A stretch of 9,972 bases of DNA, from assembly GCA_028276145.1 (NCBI GenBank), contig JAPYWX010000049.1:1-9972 (forward strand), given 5' to 3'. Position 1 is the first letter of the stretch. Every line of letters begins with the position of its first letter. The notes under the pieces are model-generated. The model worked only from the letters and a program-made list of their open reading frames with translations, was not told where the DNA came from and made no database searches. The DNA is from Spirochaetota bacterium. Its GTDB lineage: Bacteria; Spirochaetota; Brevinematia; DTOW01. This document shows positions 1-6,047 of the stretch, one piece after another. The translations under genes and the position numbers were made by a program.

Positions 1-355
1 TTTTCAGGGTATTGGCTAAGAATTCCCTATTGTAGCATACTAGCTCTCCTTTCATTTCACCATCTGTTACTATAACTTTTAATATTTTTTTGTCCTTGGC
101 TAGAGCGAACTTGTGTTCTAGGACTTCAACTATTACTGTCGCTTGGGTTTTGCCAGTTTGCGAACCGTAAAGTTCTTTTATTACTTCCGAGAAACTCTTT
201 ATTTTTGTTCTGTCTTCGTACCTTATAGGAAAGAATGTGAGAACATCAAACAGAGTGTATAGTTTTAGTCTATATAATACTTTTTTTCTTTGAGTTGTTA
301 GATTAGGAATTCTCAGGTCCTTTATATGTATGTTTTTTGTATCTTCTAGAATCAT
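1..355 (-). CDS. recG: ATP-dependent DNA helicase RecG, N-terminal part (cut by window edge)
   Basis: Only the first 118 codons are in the window; the reading frame stays open to base 1. RecG is a cytoplasmic superfamily 2 helicase that remodels stalled replication forks and Holliday junctions. The visible part corresponds to the N-terminal helical and early wedge (OB-fold) region. The clearest signature is the LFDVLTFFPIRYEDRT stretch at about residues 35-50, which matches the family's 'L-DLL-HFPRRYEDR' segment, followed by beta-strand-rich sequence as expected for the wedge. The helicase motifs lie outside the window. The ATG at 355-353 overlaps the stop of eda in an ATGA arrangement and no separate ribosome binding site is evident, so translation is probably coupled to eda. 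The identification rests on this one motif and the domain layout; I am fairly sure of it. Confidence 0.85.
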   Translation of the reverse strand, partial: MILEDTKNIHIKDLRIPNLTTQRKKVLYRLKLYTLFDVLTFFPIRYEDRTKIKSFSEVIKELYGSQTGKTQATVIVEVLEHKFALAKDKKILKVIVTDGEMKGELVCYNREFLANTLK

Positions 356-987
356 GGAAGTAGGGATAAGTAGGATTTTGCTAGTTCTTTGATTTTTGAG
401 AAATTTCCTTCCATTATTAAATCTACCTTTGCTACTTCGCTACCTAATCCTATAACATCCGCACCAGCTTTTATAAATTCTTCAATGATGCCTAATTCCA
501 TCCCACCACTTGCTAGCATTTTGACGAAGGGCAGAGGCCCAAATTTCAGTGCTTTTATGAACTTAGGACCTAGTACAGAAGCTGGAAAGACTTTCACAAA
601 GTCAACCCCTGCGTAATAGTTTCTGATTATCTCTGAAGGTGTGAATCCCCCCATGAATACAACCTTTTCTTTTGGTATAACTTCAAGTATTTCAAAGTTC
701 TGTGTCGGATTAACTACAAAGTCAGGGTTTCCTTCCATTGCTTTCAGCGCTAATTCTTTGTTCAGCACAGTGCCTGCACCTACAAGTATTTCTTCACCTT
801 TTACTTTTTCTTTTGCCTCTTTTATTGCCTTCTCATAGTTTGGTATAGTTGAAGTGAATTCAATTACTTTTGCTCCCGCCTCAACAAGAGCATCAAAACA
901 CTTCATTGCTCCGTCAAAGTCCTCAGTTCTTATTATGAAAAGGAATTTGTTCTTTATTATGAAATCAATTTTTTCTTCCTTTGTCAT
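352..987 (-). CDS. eda: 2-dehydro-3-deoxyphosphogluconate / 4-hydroxy-2-oxoglutarate aldolase
   Basis: This 211-residue protein is a class I (Schiff-base) TIM-barrel aldolase of the KDPG/KHG family. It cleaves KDPG to pyruvate and glyceraldehyde-3-phosphate in the Entner-Doudoroff or uronate/ketogluconate routes, in the cytoplasm. Visible landmarks in order: Glu43 in VIEFTSTIPN (equivalent of the catalytic Glu45 of the E. coli enzyme), GAGTVL at 70-75, the Schiff-base Lys132 in VKVFPAS, and phosphate-binding glycines ASGG (159-162) and GLGS (180-183). Length is normal for the family. The position of E. coli Arg49 is Thr here, which I recall also in some thermophile members, so substrate range (KDPG, KHG or the galacto form) is open. 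It is the first gene of an operon with recG, and its ATG lies about 2 nt after the predicted transcription start. No Entner-Doudoroff dehydratase is in view. Confidence 0.9.
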   Translation of the reverse strand: MTKEEKIDFIIKNKFLFIIRTEDFDGAMKCFDALVEAGAKVIEFTSTIPNYEKAIKEAKEKVKGEEILVGAGTVLNKELALKAMEGNPDFVVNPTQNFEILEVIPKEKVVFMGGFTPSEIIRNYYAGVDFVKVFPASVLGPKFIKALKFGPLPFVKMLASGGMELGIIEEFIKAGADVIGLGSEVAKVDLIMEGNFSKIKELAKSYLSLLP

Positions 988-995
988 ACCTTAAT

Positions 996-1001
996 ATTAT
1001 A
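996..1001 (-). promoter_or_regulatory. -10 box of the eda-recG promoter (leaderless)
   Basis: On the minus strand this reads TATAAT, a perfect -10. Its last base is 9 nt before the A of the eda ATG, so the predicted start site is about 2 nt before ATG. The -35 is poor (TTCTTA at an 18-bp spacing is the best seen). An inverted repeat, GTGTT at 1003-1007 with AACAC at 1013-1017, lies directly upstream of the -10 and could be an operator. An AAGG exists only 1 nt before ATG, too close to act as a Shine-Dalgarno. Confidence 0.6.
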
Positions 1002-1063
1002 AGTGTTTTCACAACACAATAAGAATTTCGGAATAAATCATATTTAGATAAGATTAACAAAGT

Positions 1064-1092
1064 TTGAAATTGTGTAGTATTTTTGTTATACT
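1064..1092 (+). promoter_or_regulatory. Promoter of the Fe-S scaffold gene (leaderless)
   Basis: TTGAAA (1064-1069), a 17-bp spacer, and TATACT (1087-1092) form a near-consensus sigma-70-type promoter. The expected start site is about 1099, two bases before the ATG at 1101. The other in-frame ATG at 1095 would lie upstream of the transcript start, which argues for 1101 as the true start codon. No Shine-Dalgarno is present. Confidence 0.7.
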
Positions 1093-1100
1093 TAATGAAT

Positions 1101-1472
1101 ATGGATGACATTTATTTAGAGCACATACTTGATCATTTCAAGAGTCCTAGGAACTATGGTATTTTAGAAGATGCCAACTACGTTTATGAGGGGGGTAATC
1201 CTACCTGTGGTGATATGGTGAAGTTTTTTGTTAAGGTTAGCGATGGTAAAATTGAGGATATAAGATTTATTGGTAAGGGATGTGCTATAAGTCAGGCTTC
1301 TGCTTCAATTCTGACGGAGCTTGTTAAAGGTAAGGATTTGGAGTTTGTTAAGAACATGACGAAAGAGCAGCTTTTGGATGAGTTAGGAATAGAATTGAGT
1401 CCTACTAGGCTAAAGTGTGCTTTGCTTTCAATTGAGACTCTTAAGATAGCACTTTTTGGTGAACTTTCTTAA
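1101..1472 (+). CDS. NifU/IscU-type iron-sulfur cluster assembly scaffold protein
   Basis: This 123-residue single-domain protein matches the NifU N-terminal/IscU/SufU scaffold fold, which receives sulfur from a cysteine desulfurase and builds an Fe-S cluster in the cytoplasm. The opening MDDIYLEHILDHFKSPRNYG is typical. The three cluster-ligand cysteines are Cys36 in NPTCGD (with the conserved Asp38), Cys61 in GKGCAIS and Cys106 in RLKCALL. The residue before the last cysteine is Lys, as in SufU-type proteins, rather than the His of IscU; however, the 45-residue gap between the second and third cysteine lacks the roughly 20-residue insertion of Firmicute SufU. It is therefore a hybrid-looking member and I give no symbol. 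The start at 1101 is chosen from promoter geometry and the usual N-terminus. No desulfurase (SufS/IscS) is adjacent in the window. Confidence 0.9.
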   Translation: MDDIYLEHILDHFKSPRNYGILEDANYVYEGGNPTCGDMVKFFVKVSDGKIEDIRFIGKGCAISQASASILTELVKGKDLEFVKNMTKEQLLDELGIELSPTRLKCALLSIETLKIALFGELS

Positions 1473-1497
1473 TATAGAGAGGCTACGCCTCTCTGTA
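1473..1497 (+). terminator. Strong hairpin after the Fe-S scaffold gene
   Basis: AGAGAGGC (1476-1483), a 3-nt loop TAC, and GCCTCTCT (1487-1494) make a perfect 8-bp stem, extendable outward by a G-T and A-T pairs to 1473/1497. It begins right at the stop codon (TAA 1470-1472). No T-tract follows, so this is either a poor intrinsic terminator, an mRNA-end stabiliser, or a member of the three-base-loop hairpin family that recurs at 3051, 3166, 6122 and 8907. Confidence 0.45.
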
Positions 1498-1559
1498 TAA
1501 CTTGGTGGCTTATTGTTAAGTTAGAGATTTTCCGAAAATTTTTCTATATTATTATTGTT

Positions 1560-1565
1560 GAGGTG
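1560..1565 (+). promoter_or_regulatory. Ribosome binding site of the beta-helix lipoprotein
   Basis: GAGGTG lies with GAGG five bases before ATG 1569. It decides for ATG 1569 rather than the in-frame GTG at 1563, which is inside this site. Unlike the leaderless genes here, this gene must have a 5' leader; AT-rich -10-like hexamers (TATATT at 1545-1550) precede it but with no convincing -35. Confidence 0.55.
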
Positions 1566-1568
1566 TTT

Positions 1569-2915
1569 ATGAAAAGGAGGATACTGCTTTTTGTAATTTT
1601 TTCTGTAATTCTTTCTATTTTGATTTCTTCATGTCTTAGTGCTGGACCAGGTACTAGTAGCACAAATCAATCTTCTTCAATATCGGTAAATGTTTATGTA
1701 TCTCCTGATGGCAATGACTCAAACGATGGTTCTCAGAGTTCGCCTTTTGCTACGATAAACAAGGCAATTTCTTATGCATACGAAGTTTTAAGTAAGACAA
1801 ATGCTCAGGTTAACATTTATCTTAAATCTGGATTGTATACCGAAGGCAGTGGATTTACAACACCTGTAACCATAAGTATAACATCACCAATAAATATATT
1901 GGGTGGTAGAAATGATGATTTCTCACAGGTTAATGGTATTTCTTACATAAGTTTTAGCAACAAGGTTGATAGGGGATTGTATATTTCTGATGTGAGTAAC
2001 ATTAAAGTAGAGAACATTGCTATAATGGATGTTTCGTACTTCCTCGGGAGTGGTGCAGGGATACTTATAAAGAATTCTTCAGGTATTAGTTTGTCAAATG
2101 TTATCGTTTCAAACTGTACTTCAGGAGGTAGTGGTGGAGGAGTTTACATTGAGAGGCTAGCTAATTCAACTCTATACCTAACTGTTATGAATTCTGTTTC
2201 TTTGTCTGGCTCTGGTGGCGGTGTTTTCGTTACAAATTCATCTAATAATACCCTTAATATCATTGCTTACAACAATAATTCTTCTCTCTATGGTGGTGGG
2301 CTAGCAATTTATAATGCAGTATCTAACACTCTTAATTTGCTTTTGACAAACAATTCATCTGGGTATGGTGGGGGATTAGCGATAGTTGGTTCACAATCAA
2401 GGTATAATAAAGTTTTTGGCTCTGTGAGTAAGAATACTTCTTCTCTCGGTGGTGGGGGGATTGCTAGTATTTCTGATTACCAAAACACAATTACAGCAGA
2501 GGTCCAAGGTAATAGCTCACCGCTAGGCGGTGGTATATACATATACGATTCTAAGTTCCTTGTAATTTCAAAGTCATACATAACTAACAACTCTTCAAGT
2601 GGTTCTAAAAAGAGTGTAATATACATTACAAATACGGGAGGTACAACTAATCTAATAATTTACGAATGTAGTATTACTGGTACTGCTGCATCAACTCCTT
2701 GGGCAATATACGAGGATGGAGTAGATTTAAAGTTTCATTCAATTTCAAAGAACAGTTTTGTTTATTCAACTCTTGGTAACCTTTATCATGACCCTGATGA
2801 TGGAACTGGTAATCCTGTTGATATATCGTCTAGTGCTGCTGGTTTAGGAACATTGAACACTAGTCTTGATCCTCAGCACGATGCTAATGTTTCCATAGCT
2901 AATACCGGAAGTTAG
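1569..2915 (+). CDS. Surface lipoprotein with Pmp-like right-handed parallel beta-helix
   Basis: The 448-residue protein starts with a lipoprotein signal: MKRR, a hydrophobic stretch, then the lipobox LISSC with Cys22 as the predicted lipidated residue. A Ser/Thr-rich linker (to about 40) leads to VSPDGNDSNDGSQSSPFATI (about 44-63), the usual entry strand of DUF1565/pectate-lyase-like beta-helices. From about 155 to 330 come roughly 24-residue repeats with GGG(V/I/L) followed by N-rich turns (GGGVYI, GGGVFV, GGGLAI, GGGIYI), like the GG-I repeats of chlamydial polymorphic membrane proteins. There is no C-terminal autotransporter barrel. Instead the end (from about 340) has a conserved block with IYEDG at about 379 and NSFVYSTLGNLYHD, which is shared with the gene at 8970. 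Likely lipid-anchored in the outer membrane; an adhesin or glycan-binding role is only inference. It may share its 3' UTR with the repeat array beginning 8 bp downstream. Confidence 0.8.
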   Translation: MKRRILLFVIFSVILSILISSCLSAGPGTSSTNQSSSISVNVYVSPDGNDSNDGSQSSPFATINKAISYAYEVLSKTNAQVNIYLKSGLYTEGSGFTTPVTISITSPINILGGRNDDFSQVNGISYISFSNKVDRGLYISDVSNIKVENIAIMDVSYFLGSGAGILIKNSSGISLSNVIVSNCTSGGSGGGVYIERLANSTLYLTVMNSVSLSGSGGGVFVTNSSNNTLNIIAYNNNSSLYGGGLAIYNAVSNTLNLLLTNNSSGYGGGLAIVGSQSRYNKVFGSVSKNTSSLGGGGIASISDYQNTITAEVQGNSSPLGGGIYIYDSKFLVISKSYITNNSSSGSKKSVIYITNTGGTTNLIIYECSITGTAASTPWAIYEDGVDLKFHSISKNSFVYSTLGNLYHDPDDGTGNPVDISSSAAGLGTLNTSLDPQHDANVSIANTGS

Positions 2916-2923
2916 GTTGATAA

Positions 2924-2984
2924 GTGCTTAGAGCACTATGTGCTTAGAGAACTATGTGCTTTAAGCACTGTGTGCTTTAAGCAC
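2924..2984. repeat. Tandem stem-loop array, four units, exact 16-bp period
   Basis: Units of 13 nt begin at 2924, 2940, 2956 and 2972: GTGCTTAGAGCAC, a decayed GTGCTTAGAGAAC, then two of GTGCTTTAAGCAC. Each is a 5-bp inverted repeat (GTGCT/AGCAC) with a 3-nt centre, and adjacent units are separated by exactly 3 nt (TAT, TAT, TGT). The array starts 8 bp after the lipoprotein stop codon, so on the plus strand it would be in that gene's 3' UTR. Unlike CRISPR, the spacers are 3 nt. Confidence 0.9.
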
Positions 2985-2996
2985 TCAATTAAGAAA

Positions 2997-3073
2997 GTGC
3001 TATTTAGCACGAGGTGCTATAAGCACCCCGCCCACCCGCCCTAATTTTCTGTTGGGATACTTCGTATCCCAAC
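2997..3073 (+). repeat. Composite intergenic module 1: stem-loop pair, C-rich tract, large hairpin
   Basis: Two stem-loops (GTGCTATTTAGCAC at 2997-3010 and GTGCTATAAGCAC at 3014-3026, 3-nt gap) are followed by a C-rich tract CCCGCCCACCCGCCCTAATT (3027-3046). Then comes a perfect 10-bp hairpin with loop TTC: GTTGGGATAC 3051-3060 and GTATCCCAAC 3064-3073. This is the best-preserved copy of a three-part module that recurs at 3099, 3211, 3283 and, reversed, at 6277. The minus strand of the C-rich part has four G-runs separated by single bases. Confidence 0.8.
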
Positions 3074-3098
3074 ACCCTGTATGTTCCTTTATTGAAAA

Positions 3099-3180
3099 GT
3101 GCTAATAAGCACCTTTAAGTAGTCCCACACCTGCCCTAATTTTTTGAAGGGGGACTTTGTCTCAAAGAGACATCGTCTCT
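3099..3180 (+). repeat. Composite intergenic module 2
   Basis: One stem-loop GTGCTAATAAGCAC (3099-3112) is followed by a degenerate C-rich tract ending GCCCTAATTTTTT (3133-3145). Two small three-base-loop hairpins follow: GGGAC-TTT-GTCTC (3151-3163, one G-T pair) and AGAGAC-ATC-GTCTCT (3166-3180). Order and orientation are as in module 1, but the terminal hairpin sequence is unrelated, so the hairpin is kept as a shape and not as a sequence. Confidence 0.65.
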
Positions 3181-3210
3181 CTTCGCTCTCTAGAATATTC
3201 AAATAAGAAC

Positions 3211-3267
3211 GTGCTATGAAGCACCTCCACCCTTTTTCAATGTTAGTAGGCTTTGCATCCCAACTAC
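3211..3267 (+). repeat. Composite intergenic module 3 (decayed)
   Basis: The stem-loop GTGCTATGAAGCAC (3211-3224) is intact. The C-rich part is reduced to CTCCACCC (3225-3232). The terminal hairpin is decayed: the right arm GCATCCCAAC (3255-3264) resembles the right arm of the module 1 hairpin (CCCAAC end), but the left arm GTTAGTAGGC no longer pairs well. Confidence 0.5.
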
Positions 3268-3282
3268 CTTGTATTTTTTATT

Positions 3283-3390
3283 GTGCTAATGGGTACAAGT
3301 GCTCTAAGGTGCTTAAAGCACCTAATGAAGAAGTGCTATTAAGCACCCCGTCTGCCCACCCTTATTATTTGTAGAGAAGCTTCACCTCTA
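3283..3390 (+). repeat. Composite intergenic module 4
   Basis: Two decayed GTGCT units (3283, 3299) precede two intact ones, GTGCTTAAAGCAC (3309-3321) and GTGCTATTAAGCAC (3333-3346). These are followed by the C-rich tract CCCGTCTGCCCACCCTTATT (3347-3366) and a decayed hairpin around the palindrome GAAGCTTC (3376-3383). Same order and orientation as modules 1-3. Confidence 0.55.
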
Positions 3391-3417
3391 TTCACTTTCT
3401 GGTAAGCAATTGGAAAA

Positions 3418-3447
3418 GTGCTGATAAGCGCAAGGTGCTATAACCAC
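3418..3447 (+). repeat. Decayed stem-loop pair before the CHAT promoter
   Basis: GTGCTGATAAGCGC (3418-3431) and GTGCTATAACCAC (3435-3447) are two more units with the same 3-nt gap, each with mismatches in the right arm. They end 24 bp before the -35 box of the CHAT operon. With the preceding repeats they account for most of the 592 bp gene-free stretch 2916-3507; I see no ORF or RNA gene there. Confidence 0.6.
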
Positions 3448-3470
3448 TTTTTAGCAAAGTAATTTTTGTT

Positions 3471-3499
3471 TTGAATTGTAGTTCTACAACTCTCATAAT
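3471..3499 (+). promoter_or_regulatory. Promoter of the CHAT/beta-barrel operon, with an internal dyad
   Basis: TTGAAT (3471-3476), a 17-bp spacer, and CATAAT (3494-3499) form a promoter whose expected start site is about 3506, 2 nt before ATG 3508. The spacer contains a perfect inverted repeat, TTGTAG (3476-3481) and CTACAA (3484-3489) with a 2-bp centre, placed where a repressor would block RNA polymerase. No Shine-Dalgarno precedes the ATG. Confidence 0.55.
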
Positions 3500-3507
3500 A
3501 TTTTGTG

Positions 3508-4623
3508 ATGATAAAAATCGTTGAGCATGAAGGTATTAGAGATTTAAAAGATGATGAGCTTTTCTTTGTTAGAAAAAACAATAATGTTTTTGGGCTTTTT
3601 AAGAAAACAGATTCTAAATTTAGGTTGGCTTCTAAAAAGCTACTAAGCCTTAACCTATCAATTTTACCCAAAGGTTTTAATGATAGTCTGTTAATTGCTA
3701 CTCTTATGTTTAAGTACAGAAGAGAAACAAGAAAGGCGTTTTTGAAAGTTTCAAGACATGGTAATCATTTGAATTTCTATTTTATCCTTTTTGACAGTAA
3801 GGATTTTATCAAAGTTGAAGAACGTAGGCTATTCGGTGACACCCTCAAGAAAGAAATTTTAACATTAAGGGAATCTAATCCTTATCACCTTGGCACTGAT
3901 GAAGCTATTTCGCTCATAGAGGGCATAATTCCTAAGAATGTTTTAAACTACTTAAGAAACAAAGTAGGTGTTTTGTTAATTGAAGTTGATGATGAGATTG
4001 ATTTTATACCTTTTGAACTACTAACAAATAGGTTTAATGTAGTAATAAATAGGCTTTTGCCTTCAGGTTCTGGAAATTACAACAGAAAAGGATTCAATAC
4101 ACTAAGTATTCTTTCTAATGGATGGGATGAAAAGTTTAGTTATACTCTTTCGGAAGGTGTAAGAGTGTTTGAATTGTCAAGGGATTTCTTTAAAAAAGTT
4201 GAGTTTGTATCACACAGAATTGAGTTATCCGAATTTATCAAGTTTATGAATAGTGATGTTGTTTTCTTCTCTTCTCATGCTGATAGTGAAGGGGTGGACC
4301 TAGGAAATGTGAAGCTTAATAATGAAGTTATAAGTTTGGTTAATTCTTCTCCCAGGGTTCTAATTTTCAATAACTGCTACTTTGAGGGTTTGTATGAATT
4401 GGTTAAATTCCTAATATCAAAAGGAGCAAATTATATTGTTTCTGCTTTTTCAAAAGTGCCTGATTCGGGTTTCACTTCACTTTTTATTGAGAACTTCTTT
4501 TATGTTTTTTCTAGAACTTTTGATGTTAATTTAGCGATGTTTATCGCTAGTAGAATAGGTAAATCAAGAAAAATTTACAATCATTTACTTTACAGAGTTT
4601 ACATTCCTATGAAAGTGGGGTAG
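3508..4623 (+). CDS. CHAT-domain (caspase-like) cysteine peptidase
   Basis: The 371-residue protein has no signal peptide or membrane segment and is probably cytoplasmic. The C-terminal half (about 150-371) carries CHAT landmarks in order: IDFIPFELLT (164-173; family 'lP-E-L' element), DVVFFSSHAD with predicted catalytic His257, VLIFNNCYFEG with predicted catalytic Cys290, then GANYIVSAFSKVPDSG (306-321), matching the family's 'GA--vva--w-v-D' strand. The N-terminal 150 residues are not recognised and may be a sensor or substrate-binding part. CHAT is a clan CD peptidase domain related to caspases and separase and is found in bacterial defence and protein-processing systems. The start is ATG 3508, set by promoter geometry; GTG 3505 would precede the predicted transcript start. 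It is followed after 3 nt by the beta-barrel gene, so the two are very likely co-transcribed. The substrate is unknown. Confidence 0.75.
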   Translation: MIKIVEHEGIRDLKDDELFFVRKNNNVFGLFKKTDSKFRLASKKLLSLNLSILPKGFNDSLLIATLMFKYRRETRKAFLKVSRHGNHLNFYFILFDSKDFIKVEERRLFGDTLKKEILTLRESNPYHLGTDEAISLIEGIIPKNVLNYLRNKVGVLLIEVDDEIDFIPFELLTNRFNVVINRLLPSGSGNYNRKGFNTLSILSNGWDEKFSYTLSEGVRVFELSRDFFKKVEFVSHRIELSEFIKFMNSDVVFFSSHADSEGVDLGNVKLNNEVISLVNSSPRVLIFNNCYFEGLYELVKFLISKGANYIVSAFSKVPDSGFTSLFIENFFYVFSRTFDVNLAMFIASRIGKSRKIYNHLLYRVYIPMKVG

Positions 4624-4626
4624 TAA

Positions 4627-6018
4627 ATGAAGAGATTATTATCTCTTTTAAGAGATTATTATCTCTTTTTTTTATCTCTTTTTTTGTTTATTTTTCTTAT
4701 TCTAGTAGCTTCGTTTGGTAATGATAAGGTTTTGTCCAGTTTCGTATTAGGTGGTAATGTTTATTATTCTCATTTTCTCCTCACGGAGAAAAATTTTTCT
4801 TTTTCTTTGCTTGCTAGTACTAGAAGGAATGTTCTTTTGTCTTTATCGTATACAAATGAAGATGTAAAATTTTATTTTGGTGATAATTATGTCTTTTTTG
4901 GTAATGGTTTGGTGTTGGGTAATCCGAGGTATAAGTATTTTCTGAATTACCTTTTTGCTAAGAAATTTGTTTCAAATGATATTTATACCTTTGATTTTTA
5001 TCAGAGTGATAGAAATTTTGATGGGAAAGATGACATAAATAAGGGTATTTATGTTAGTAAAAATTTCGATGATTTATCTGTTTTGCCTTTTTTGTTTTTG
5101 AGTAGCTTAGGGAGCTTTTCTAATATTTGTGCTGGATTTGCTTTGAATTATGGTTTACTTGGGGGGCTTCTTCTTGTTTCTGATAGTCTATACTTTTCTT
5201 TGTCTGTTAAGGAAATAAATTTTTTGGATTTAGGTTTGGTTTTCAGTGGCGAGGTTGCTGTTTCTTCTAAGTTATCTAATTTATCAGAATTAACCAATTT
5301 GCAGCTTGCTTCTGGAGCTTCGTTGATGTTTGAGTGGTACATTAATAAATTTCAGTTTTCTTTGAGTGCGAATTTTTTGGGTGGAGATTTTTATTCGCCT
5401 TACGGTGATAGTTTTTATTCTGTTTCTAACAAAAATGGTGTTATGTTTTCAGTTATCTACTCTGACGGAAACAAATTTAAATTTTATGGTGTCAATAAAC
5501 TTTTATTTTACGATGGTGGTACTGAGAATGAGTTTTCTTTTTCTTTCATAAGGAGAGTAATGAAAAACATTTTCCTTAATTTAAGATTTTCTAGAGAGCA
5601 AGAACATTTATTTATCTCGTTGTATCCTTACTTTGATAATGGTTTTATTGAAGTGTATATTGAGCCACAAGTTGCTGTTAATGATGATTTTTATAGAGAG
5701 TCTTCCTTTTCTTACGCTGCTGAGGGTGGTATTGAGCTAAATTATAAAGGTTTGGGTGTTGGTACGAAGGTTTTTGTTCCAATCAGTCAAGGCATTGAAT
5801 ACTTTACTTTTGTTTCAACAACTGTTAGGGATAGTTTCGGTGAGAATGAGGATATTAAAATATCCTTTGGTGATACTTCTTTCTTTGTTTTTGCTAGGGT
5901 TATGTCAAAGGATTTAAAGGAAGTTTCATTACCTTTTGAGGTGAATTTAGAGGGAGTATGTTTAATTAAGTTTCTTAGTCCACCTTCATATAGACTTGTT
6001 GCTAACTTCATGTTTTGA
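4627..6018 (+). CDS. Predicted outer-membrane beta-barrel protein, partner of the CHAT peptidase
   Basis: The 463-residue protein begins with a long hydrophobic signal sequence (about 1-30, LFFLSLFLFIFLILVASFG). It continues as alternating aromatic/hydrophobic strands rich in Phe, Tyr, Ser and Asn and ends LVANFMF, the terminal Phe typical of BAM-inserted barrels. FGDNYVFFGNGLVLGNP (84-100) resembles the 'GDY--FGQGL' strand of some Bacteroidetes-type barrels. DRNFDGKDD (128-136) fits a DxNxDGxxD calcium-loop pattern, perhaps in an extracellular loop. I cannot name the family. The start is 3 nt after the CHAT stop; GTGGGG just upstream (4614-4619) may serve as a weak ribosome site. The first codons lie on a 20-bp tandem duplication with T-runs. 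The gene is strikingly T-rich on the sense strand compared with its neighbours, largely from Phe, Leu, Ser and Val codons. Confidence 0.65.
   Translation: MKRLLSLLRDYYLFFLSLFLFIFLILVASFGNDKVLSSFVLGGNVYYSHFLLTEKNFSFSLLASTRRNVLLSLSYTNEDVKFYFGDNYVFFGNGLVLGNPRYKYFLNYLFAKKFVSNDIYTFDFYQSDRNFDGKDDINKGIYVSKNFDDLSVLPFLFLSSLGSFSNICAGFALNYGLLGGLLLVSDSLYFSLSVKEINFLDLGLVFSGEVAVSSKLSNLSELTNLQLASGASLMFEWYINKFQFSLSANFLGGDFYSPYGDSFYSVSNKNGVMFSVIYSDGNKFKFYGVNKLLFYDGGTENEFSFSFIRRVMKNIFLNLRFSREQEHLFISLYPYFDNGFIEVYIEPQVAVNDDFYRESSFSYAAEGGIELNYKGLGVGTKVFVPISQGIEYFTFVSTTVRDSFGENEDIKISFGDTSFFVFARVMSKDLKEVSLPFEVNLEGVCLIKFLSPPSYRLVANFMF
4631..4670 (+). repeat. 20-bp tandem duplication in the beta-barrel signal peptide
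   Basis: AGAGATTATTATCTCTTTT occurs at 4631-4649 and again at 4651-4669, an exact 20-bp period. Each copy is itself a hairpin (AGAGAT/ATCTCT, loop TATT). Because 20 is not a multiple of three, the two copies are read in different frames (LLSLL and then DYYLF). Runs of T8 (4666-4673) and T7 (4679-4685) follow directly. Confidence 0.9.
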
Positions 6019-6047
6019 TTTGCTTTTAATGTTGCTTTGAGTATACC

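Noticed and set aside
389..838. Plus-strand open frames antisense to eda
   Set aside because: They overlap a well-conserved aldolase on the other strand and show no protein family features.
1473..1497. Classical rho-independent terminator after the Fe-S scaffold gene
   Set aside because: The stem is strong but no T-tract follows; it is kept only as a hairpin with possible terminator function. The hairpins at 3051, 6122, 6277 and 8947 also lack one.
2916..3507. Possible riboswitch or tRNA/other known RNA gene in the long spacer
   Set aside because: The structure is fully accounted for by repeated short stem-loops; no cloverleaf, CCA end or known riboswitch core was seen.
3438..3671. Minus-strand open frame over the CHAT promoter
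   Set aside because: It overlaps the start of the CHAT gene and a repeat unit, and its low-complexity sequence mirrors the sense gene.
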